From positions 1-7,347 of the forward strand of contig CAZUZA010000060.1 of the NCBI GenBank assembly GCA_964624875.1: a stretch of 7,347 nt of DNA, read 5' to 3'. Positions within the stretch are counted from its first letter, which is position 1, and every line of letters begins with the position of its first letter. Shown here piece after piece: positions 1 to 5,153 of the stretch. The notes under the pieces were generated by a model, which was given only the letters and a program-made list of their open reading frames with translations, did not search any database and was not told where the DNA came from. Source of the stretch: Atopostipes sp964624875 (GTDB taxonomy: Bacteria; Bacillota; Bacilli; Lactobacillales; Carnobacteriaceae_A). The translations under genes and the position numbers were made by a program.

Positions 1-54
1 AACCCGTGATACCACCGTGAAAGGGTGGTGTCTTAACCGCTTGACCAAGGGGCC
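1..54 (-). tRNA. tRNA-Glu (anticodon UUC), 3' end cut off by window start
   Basis: Read on the minus strand, the sequence begins GGCCCCTTGGTCAAGCGG, the 5' acceptor strand and D arm typical of bacillar tRNA-Glu. The anticodon arm follows as a perfect 5-bp stem (24-28 paired with 12-16) around the 7-base loop CTTTCAC, which places the anticodon TTC at 21-19. After a short variable region comes CGGGTT, the 5' side of the T arm, where the window ends. About 20 bases of the mature 3' part are therefore missing. The 5' mature end is taken as position 54 because GG starts the acceptor strand. It decodes GAA/GAG and also supplies Glu-tRNA for tetrapyrrole synthesis in such bacteria (family knowledge). 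It is probably the first gene of a tRNA cluster continuing to the left, because it has its own strong promoter directly upstream; that continuation is inference. Confidence 0.93.
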
Positions 55-74
55 TAAAATTTAACACAAAACAT

Positions 75-103
75 ATTGTACAAGACGTCTTAATATTTGT
101 CAA
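75..103 (-). promoter_or_regulatory. Sigma-A promoter of the tRNA-Glu transcript
   Basis: On the minus strand a perfect -35 TTGACA (103-98) is followed by a 17-base spacer and the -10 TACAAT (80-75, 5 of 6 consensus). The expected start of transcription is near 68, leaving a leader of about 14 bases before the tRNA 5' end at 54. The spacer contains the 10-base perfect palindrome AAGACGTCTT (82-91). Strength and position fit a stable-RNA promoter. Confidence 0.85.
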
Positions 104-324
104 CATCATTTTAGAAGATTCCTAATTCTTCTTAAGATTATCATGCAAATTCCCTATAAGATCAATGTTTATATAGGTTTGTGTTTTTCCTGGTTTTTAT
201 ATGGATAGACATTTCCAATAAATTAAAAAGTTTTAAGCACACACTTTGATGTAGTCGAAGACTCGAAAGTTGTCACTTATAGAAAGACAAGTCGAGATTT
301 CCCACGTGCTTTGAAGAATTTTCA
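104..324. other. AT-rich non-coding stretch with a weak potential stem structure
   Basis: No plausible gene is visible on either strand. The one structured part is 235-311. AAGCAC (235-240) can pair with GTGCTT (306-311). They enclose a hairpin whose arms CTCGA/TTGTC (262-266, 270-274) pair with GACAA/TCGAG (286-290, 292-296) around an 11-base loop. A competing small palindrome, AGTC-GAA-GACT, lies at 253-263. The pairing is modest and there is no conserved motif I recognise, so a structured RNA is only a possibility. The remaining bases upstream of the tRNA promoter show nothing supportable. Confidence 0.3.
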
Positions 325-533
325 ATTTAAATTACCCAAAAAACGCTACTTATAATGACAAATAGGTTATTTGTTACTTTATTTGGGTTTATTTCGATTT
401 AAGTCCAAAAAAATATAAATATTTGGACTTAAAAATTTTCTGGCACATCGCATTTTATATTGCATGGTTCTATTTTAATTTAAACCCATTTTTTAAAAAA
501 TATCTGGGTTTAATTCATTTTAAGTCCAAATAT
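325..533. repeat. Cluster of nested and alternating inverted repeats, possibly MITE-like
   Basis: ATATTTGGACTTAAAA (419-434) recurs as an exact 16-base inverted copy at 518-533. A further copy of the core TTTAAGTCCAAA lies at 398-409. The 26 bases at 384-409 and 505-530 are direct repeats differing at 3 positions. Inside, TAAACCCA (481-488) is inverted as TGGGTTTA (505-512) around a T6A6 tract (489-500). To the left, ACCCAAA (334-340) is inverted as TTTGGGT (382-388) and encloses a small hairpin ACAAATA-GGT-TATTTGT (358-374). If the terminal inverted repeat is taken as TTTGGACTTAAAA, the element spans 422-530 (109 bp) and has TA on both sides. That would suit a short non-autonomous element, but TA is common in such AT-rich DNA. 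There is no transposase. An open frame runs through it on the plus strand but looks accidental. Confidence 0.6.
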
Positions 534-568
534 CTAGCAAATCTCACAATTCATCCAACTCACCTGAA

Positions 569-700
569 GAGAAACACAGCTCCCTCTGTGTTTCTCATTC
601 ACTCTCCAATGGTTTTGTGGATTTTCGCTGCGCCGAAAATCATCCCTCTTATCATTCACTGGTGATTTTCGACAACCTCGAAAATCGACCTCCTTATAAT
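569..700. repeat. Three consecutive hairpins, two in tandem repeat modules
   Basis: Three perfect stems follow one another. GAGAAACACAG (569-579) pairs with 586-596 around a 6-base loop. GATTTTCG (620-627) pairs with 634-641 around a 6-base loop. GATTTTCGA (664-672) pairs with 678-686 around a 5-base loop. The second and third share the same stem sequence, so they could also pair with each other. The 9-base word TCATTCACT precedes both (595-603 and 652-660, 57 bases apart), and each module ends in a CCTC-rich stretch followed by TTA. None of the stems is followed by a T run on either strand, so they are not simple terminators. The arrangement resembles a dispersed intergenic palindromic repeat; whether it recurs in the genome cannot be seen here. 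Confidence 0.65.
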
Positions 701-753
701 AATAAAAATAAATCTATCGACACGTATTGAATCCCATACGCGTCGATAGATTT
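697..753 (-). terminator. Rho-independent terminator of the ABC exporter operon
   Basis: AAATCTATCGAC (710-721) pairs perfectly with 742-753. After one A/C mismatch, CGTAT (723-727) pairs with ATACG (736-740) around the loop TGAATCCC (728-735). On the minus strand the stem is followed by ATTTTTATTATTAT, a T-rich tail. It begins 11 bases downstream of the stop codon of the second ABC gene. Confidence 0.85.
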
Positions 754-764
754 AGTCATTTCTC

Positions 765-2537
765 TTAAATGTTTCGTAATAATTCTGCTTGAGTTTGGTA
801 AAGATTATAGTAATTTCCTTTTTGCTCAATTAGTTCTTCGTGACTACCAGCTTCTAGTATCTTTTTATTGCCGATATAGAATATGCGGTCACTATTTCGA
901 ATCGTCGAAAGTCGGTGAGCAACAATGAAAGCTGTACGCCCTTCTAATAAGCGATCAAGTCCTTCTTGTAAAAGAATCTCGGTTTGCGTATCAATACTTG
1001 AAGTCGCCTCATCCAATATAAGAACCTTTGGATCAGATAATAACGTACGCGCAAAGGAAATTAGCTGTCTCTGTCCAGCTGATAAAGAGCTCCCTCTTTC
1101 TTCTACCTTTGTATGATAGCCTCTTGATAGTTGGCTAATAAAGTCATGAGCTCGTACAATTTTCGCGGCTTCTATTACTTCCTCTTCTGTTGCATCCAGT
1201 TTTCCGTAACGGATATTTTCCATAATGGTTCCTGTAAAAATAAAGGTTTCTTGTAGCATAACCCCAATTTGTTGACGAAGGGATTCAATCGTAACATCTT
1301 GAATATTAATCCCATCAACATAAATCGCGCCATCACGAATGTCATAAAATCGGGTGATTAGATTTGTAATCGTTGATTTACCCGCACCCGTTGGACCGAC
1401 AAGCGCAATCGTTTCACCTGCTTCAACTTCAAAAGATAAGTCTTTAAAAATTGTTTGCCCCTCTTCGTATCCAAATTCAACATGATCAAAGATCACATCA
1501 CCTTTAACATCCGGCATTTCAAAGGCCCCTTCATGGTTTGTAATCAATGGTGGAATATCCATCATTTCAAAGATTCGTTCTAAATAAACAGTCCCTGATA
1601 CGAGTGAATTATAAAAGTTTCCAATATTGACAATCGGGTTCCAGAAGTTGTTTACGTAACCGACAAATGCAATTAAAATACCTGTTGACACGTCCACACC
1701 AATACCACGAATCCCTACAAAATAAACGAAAGAAACCGTTAATGTAGCAATGTTTAGTACGGCTGGATCAAGTAGCAATTGTGTTTTAACAGCTACCATA
1801 TATGCGTCTTTTTGTTGTTTACTGACTTCTGAGAAGACATCATGGTTGAAACGTTCACGTGTAAAAGATTGTGTCGTTTTAATACCAGCGATACTCTCAT
1901 GAAGATACGCATTTAAATTAGACTGTTTTTCACTTAAATCATCATAAGCGATACGTTGTTTATTTTTAATATAAATTGTAATCACAAACAATATCGGGAG
2001 TAAAATCAAACTGTAAAGCGTTAAACGAACATCGATTAGTAGCATTATAACGAGCGTCACTACGATACTTAACACATCTGAGATAACCGTTATGAGTCCC
2101 GATGATAAAATATTACTTAAGTTATTTATATAGTTCACCACGCGCGTTAAAATCTTTCCATGAGGTCGCTCATCGAAAAAGGAGAACGATAATTTTTGCA
2201 GGTGGTTAAATAAATCTGAACGCATATCTAATAGAACATTTTGCCCTAATTTGGCAATGTTTAGTTGTCGATAGCGTACGGTCCAACCATTTAATACCGT
2301 TACAAAGACATATAGTAGAACAACTCCAACTAGCAGTCTTCGATCATTATTTGGAATAACCGTATCAATGACGACACTTGTTAAAAAAGGACCAATAACC
2401 ATAATAATATTAGCTAATAAAACCACTAGAAGTAGGAAAATCACTGATTTCTTGTAGGGTTTTAAATAACTCATAATTCGTAAAAAATTACTACTGTTTA
2501 TTTTTTTCGTTTCATTTGCATTCTGTTCTTGAGCCAT
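765..2537 (-). CDS. ABC exporter half-transporter, catalytically competent subunit of a heterodimer
   Basis: A 590-aa fused membrane-plus-ATPase subunit of the multidrug/lipid exporter family (type IV exporter fold), acting in the cytoplasmic membrane. About six transmembrane segments lie at roughly 31-55, 67-85, 147-168, 172-190, 255-277 and 284-300. The nucleotide-binding domain follows: Walker A GPTGAGKST (381-389, Lys387), Q-loop Gln429, signature LSAGQ (485-489), Walker B LILDE with catalytic Glu510, and switch His541 in VAHRLS. The signature deviates from LSGGQ while the catalytic Glu and His are kept. That is the pattern of the 'consensus-site' subunit in heterodimers such as TM287/288 or BmrCD (family knowledge). 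The start is the ATG at 2537, 6 bases after an AAGGAGG (2544-2550) that overlaps the stop codon of the upstream partner gene. Tight spacing implies translational coupling and complex formation. The substrate cannot be read from the sequence. YfiC- or YknV-like proteins are possible relatives, but I cannot choose between them. Confidence 0.93.
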   Translation of the reverse strand: MAQEQNANETKKINSSNFLRIMSYLKPYKKSVIFLLLVVLLANIIMVIGPFLTSVVIDTVIPNNDRRLLVGVVLLYVFVTVLNGWTVRYRQLNIAKLGQNVLLDMRSDLFNHLQKLSFSFFDERPHGKILTRVVNYINNLSNILSSGLITVISDVLSIVVTLVIMLLIDVRLTLYSLILLPILFVITIYIKNKQRIAYDDLSEKQSNLNAYLHESIAGIKTTQSFTRERFNHDVFSEVSKQQKDAYMVAVKTQLLLDPAVLNIATLTVSFVYFVGIRGIGVDVSTGILIAFVGYVNNFWNPIVNIGNFYNSLVSGTVYLERIFEMMDIPPLITNHEGAFEMPDVKGDVIFDHVEFGYEEGQTIFKDLSFEVEAGETIALVGPTGAGKSTITNLITRFYDIRDGAIYVDGINIQDVTIESLRQQIGVMLQETFIFTGTIMENIRYGKLDATEEEVIEAAKIVRAHDFISQLSRGYHTKVEERGSSLSAGQRQLISFARTLLSDPKVLILDEATSSIDTQTEILLQEGLDRLLEGRTAFIVAHRLSTIRNSDRIFYIGNKKILEAGSHEELIEQKGNYYNLYQTQAELLRNI

Positions 2538-2548
2538 TTCAACCCTCC

Positions 2549-4279
2549 TTAATCTGCTTGTCCTAGCTGTTCTCTATAAATTCGGTAGTAAGCACCTTTT
2601 CGATCAATCAATTCTTGGTGCTTCCCTCTTTCGATAATTTCTCCACGAGAAAGGATAAAGATTTGATCAGCATTTTTTACCGATGAAATACGGTTTGCGA
2701 TAATGAAAGACGTTCGTTCAAAACTAATATCTTCCATTCCTTTCTGGATTTTAGCTTCTGTTTCCATATCTAAAGCGGACGTTGTATCATCTAAAATTAA
2801 TATGGCCGGGTCCTTTAGTAAACCTCGCGCTAAAGATAGACGTTGTTTTTGTCCACCCGATAGGCCACTTCCCTGCTCGCCTAAATACGTATCATATCGT
2901 TGAGGCATTTTCTCAATAAACTCACTCGCATCCGCGACTTCAGCCATTACCTCTATCTCATCAATTTCTTTATCTGGGTTTCCGTATGAAATATTTCTCT
3001 TAATCGTATCTGAGAATAAGAAAACATCCTGCATAACCACGGTGATATTCTCTCTTAAGTCAATAACGTTCCAATCGCGAACATCGATGTCATCGATTAA
3101 GACTTTTCCTTTCACTGGATCAAAGAAGCGTGAAATCAAGTTCACGAGTGTGGATTTACCAGAACCTGTTTCCCCTAAAATCCCAATTGTTTGACCCGGT
3201 TCGGCCGTGAATGAAATATCATTTAACACATGCTGATTTGGGTCATCCGGAAATGCAAAAGATACATTTTGGAATTCGACCTTCCCAGTCATTTTCCCCG
3301 TCTTTCGGTGATCTTCTTCTTTAATCGGTGATTCAACGACAAGTAACTCGCGAATTTTAACGGTACTAGCCAGTAGGTTTTGTAAATCGTTCATATTCCC
3401 ACCAACATTTCGCATTGGAACAACAATCATCCAAATTAAACCTGTAAATGTCACAAGATTTCCGACAGACATTTTACCTGTAACAACTAACCAACCACCA
3501 AAACCAATTGCAATAACAGACATGAAACCTGCAAAAGTTTCTATAATCGGTATAAAAGTTGCCGAAACAGCTGCTGATGCTAAGTTTTTATCTTTAAAAC
3601 GAGTGTTCGACTGGTCAAACTTATACTTTTCATAATCTTCTCTACCAAAAGCCTTAACCACTTTATTTCCACGGATGTTCTCTTCAACCATCGAATTTAG
3701 GCGTGAGAAACTTTCACGTATTTCATAAAATGCTCGATTTGCACGTTTCGATAATAGAACGGTAAACAGAACAATAAAAGGTGTTACCGTTAATAAAGCG
3801 AGTGTTAACCTAGGTTCGATTGTTCCCATAAAAATAAGTGCAGCAATAAATAAGACGATATTATCTAATAAGTTTAAATATAGCCAGGCTACACTGTGAC
3901 GAACCGAATCCGTATCACCGGTCATTCTCGCCATAATATCACCTGTTCGCATATGGTTAAAGAAACTAAAGTCTAGTTCCTGGAACTTCGTATATAAATC
4001 GCTCCTAATTTCATATAGCACGTCTTGACTAATCGCCTCGAATTGCATTCTATAATAATATCTGAGCGACGTACGTACGACTGAGCCACCTATCATAATA
4101 AGCAGAAGTGGCACTAATTGATTCACTTCGCCATTTACAATCACGACATCGATCAATAAACCACTAATATATGGTGTTAGGATATTCAACATTGCTACAA
4201 TAATTGTCAATATACTCGCTAGTATCCATTTATTTGAATAGGGACGAATATATCGAGATAACCATCTTATCGTATCCAT
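2549..4279 (-). CDS. ABC exporter half-transporter, degenerate-site subunit of a heterodimer
   Basis: A 576-aa half-transporter, the first gene of the exporter operon. Membrane segments lie near 18-45, 55-72, 135-155, 160-178, 240-265 and 275-290. The ATPase domain has Walker A GETGSGKST (369-377, Lys375), Q-loop Gln417 and a canonical signature LSGGQ (473-477). Two key catalytic residues are replaced. Walker B reads LILDD, with Asp498 where the catalytic Glu is expected. The H-loop reads IIANRIS, with Asn529 instead of the switch His. The site formed by its own Walker A/B and the partner's LSAGQ should therefore bind but barely hydrolyse ATP. Its intact LSGGQ completes the active site on the partner. 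This asymmetry strongly suggests an obligate heterodimer with the adjacent gene. The start ATG at 4279 has GGAGG (4286-4290) 6 bases upstream. No convincing -35/-10 pair stood out in the roughly 160 bases before it. Its function is drug, lipid or peptide export; the substrate is unknown. Confidence 0.93.
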   Translation of the reverse strand: MDTIRWLSRYIRPYSNKWILASILTIIVAMLNILTPYISGLLIDVVIVNGEVNQLVPLLLIMIGGSVVRTSLRYYYRMQFEAISQDVLYEIRSDLYTKFQELDFSFFNHMRTGDIMARMTGDTDSVRHSVAWLYLNLLDNIVLFIAALIFMGTIEPRLTLALLTVTPFIVLFTVLLSKRANRAFYEIRESFSRLNSMVEENIRGNKVVKAFGREDYEKYKFDQSNTRFKDKNLASAAVSATFIPIIETFAGFMSVIAIGFGGWLVVTGKMSVGNLVTFTGLIWMIVVPMRNVGGNMNDLQNLLASTVKIRELLVVESPIKEEDHRKTGKMTGKVEFQNVSFAFPDDPNQHVLNDISFTAEPGQTIGILGETGSGKSTLVNLISRFFDPVKGKVLIDDIDVRDWNVIDLRENITVVMQDVFLFSDTIKRNISYGNPDKEIDEIEVMAEVADASEFIEKMPQRYDTYLGEQGSGLSGGQKQRLSLARGLLKDPAILILDDTTSALDMETEAKIQKGMEDISFERTSFIIANRISSVKNADQIFILSRGEIIERGKHQELIDRKGAYYRIYREQLGQAD

Positions 4280-4450
4280 ACATTTCCTCCTTTTCTAAAA
4301 TTTACATTAATTTTAAAACTCATATGGAATATACATTAAATCGCTTTGAAAATATACTATTCTCTGCTAAATCCATATTAATTTTCACGTCATAAATTTT
4401 ACAGTTGTAACAATTACTTAAAGCATGATGCTGTCTTCATTTTATATTTA

Positions 4451-4487
4451 AAAAAAGTCAATGAGTTCATATCAACTCATTGACTTT
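4451..4487 (-). terminator. Rho-independent terminator after the GNAT gene
   Basis: AAAGTCAATGAGTT (4454-4467) and AACTCATTGACTTT (4474-4487) form a perfect 14-bp stem with the 6-base loop CATATC. On the minus strand the stem runs into T residues (TTTTTTT including the stem end), 9 bases beyond the stop of the acetyltransferase-like gene. It separates that unit from the ABC operon. Confidence 0.92.
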
Positions 4488-4496
4488 ATCCCTTTA

Positions 4497-4775
4497 TTAA
4501 TTTGCTGCAATATCGCCATATTTGTCTGGTTTACGTTCGAATAACTTCACAATGTAAGGACAAACTGGATTGATTTTTTTGCCTTCACCTTCCATTTGCT
4601 CCATTAGTTCATCGACTAATTTTTCAGCAACTCCTTGACCACGTAAACTTGGGTCAACGAATGTGTGATCGGCATCTACTACGTCATCACCCGTTGGCTT
4701 GTACGTAATCTCTGCAATTTCTTCGCCATCTTCATTCTCTACATAAATACGATTTTCACCTTTTAAAAACTCCAT
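4497..4775 (-). CDS. Small GNAT-family N-acetyltransferase-like protein (COG2388/YjdJ type)
   Basis: A 92-aa cytoplasmic protein of the minimal GNAT fold (COG2388-like, as in B. subtilis YjdJ and human NATD1). Visible marks are the strand-rich start with conserved acidic turns, HTFVDPSLRGQG (37-48), which contains the acetyl-CoA phosphate-binding pattern RGQGVA (45-50), and the late VCPY motif (71-74, Cys72) followed by a charged C-terminal segment. The length is normal for this compact subfamily, which lacks the N-terminal part of larger GNATs. The natural acceptor substrate of this group is poorly known. The start ATG at 4775 follows AAGAGGTG, and only 12 bases separate it from the stop of the 46-codon ORF upstream. 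The two are therefore probably co-transcribed and end at the 4451-4487 terminator. Confidence 0.88.
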   Translation of the reverse strand: MEFLKGENRIYVENEDGEEIAEITYKPTGDDVVDADHTFVDPSLRGQGVAEKLVDELMEQMEGEGKKINPVCPYIVKLFERKPDKYGDIAAN

Positions 4776-4787
4776 ATTACACCTCTT

Positions 4788-4928
4788 CTAATTATTCTTC
4801 TCTAATTTACGCTCTTTGCGATCTTCCGGTTTTTCAGCACACAAACGAGAAATAAGCTCAACTTTCTTTTCTTCATAGTCTTTTTTTCGGTCTTGGATTT
4901 CTTTTTTGAATTGAGTGTCAGTTGTCAT
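4788..4928 (-). CDS. Small highly charged hypothetical protein (46 aa)
   Basis: An ORF starting MTTDTQFKKEIQDRKKDYEE and ending KLEKNN, followed by TAG. It is preceded by a full AAGGAGG (4939-4945) 10 bases before the ATG, and its stop lies 12 bases before the start of the acetyltransferase-like gene, whose ribosome binding site abuts it. Lys, Arg, Glu and Asp dominate, so it is probably one or two soluble amphipathic or coiled-coil-like helices. There is one Cys, near residue 30, and no membrane segment or signal peptide. I do not recognise a family. The strong ribosome binding site, the operon-like spacing and a composition clearly unlike antisense shadow reading argue that it is real. A regulator or partner of the downstream enzyme is only a guess. 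Confidence 0.72.
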   Translation of the reverse strand: MTTDTQFKKEIQDRKKDYEEKKVELISRLCAEKPEDRKERKLEKNN

Positions 4929-5153
4929 TTGAACTGTTCCTCCTTAATAATCCTATCGCTTATTATAAAAACGATTGTATCAAATCATCTAACTTGATGA
5001 AAGGAATAAGATTGACCTTAAGATTGCTTCGTAAATTAAATCATATATCAAACCTCTATTTCAAATTTCTTCTACTATATTTATTGTATCTTATCTGCTG
5101 TCGCAATGAAAGCATTTACATAGCTGAAGTGAGGATAATTTATTGGGACCCAT
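4929..5153. other. Intergenic gap between copB and the 46-aa ORF
   Basis: About 225 AT-rich bases with the ribosome binding site and the tentative -10 described above. No stable hairpin followed by a T run was found behind the copB stop; the short TGGGACCCA (5143-5151) has only 4-bp arms. Plus-strand open frames here look accidental. Read-through from copB into the small operon is therefore not excluded. Confidence 0.5.
4962..4967 (-). promoter_or_regulatory. Possible -10 element for the 46-aa ORF / GNAT operon
   Basis: A perfect TATAAT on the minus strand lies 33 bases before the ATG at 4928, which suits a short leader. No good TTGACA-like -35 is seen 16-18 bases upstream (the best is AGATGA at 17), so the promoter is tentative. 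The alternative TACAAT just upstream likewise lacks a clear -35. Confidence 0.35.

Noticed and set aside
423..665. 80-codon plus-strand open frame with a TTG start
   Set aside because: It runs through inverted repeats and the palindromic modules, has no ribosome binding site, and its peptide mirrors the hairpin sequence; it looks accidental.
569..686. Hairpins considered as rho-independent terminators
   Set aside because: None is followed by a T run on either strand; the real terminator of the ABC operon is at 697-753.
325..700. CRISPR array
   Set aside because: Repeats are few, inverted, unequal in spacing and unlike in sequence; no cas genes are present.
640..700. Minus-strand AAGGAGG at 688-695 suggesting a small gene
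   Set aside because: The only following ATG frames are 18 and 12 codons long, fall within the palindromic modules, and lie just after a strong terminator.
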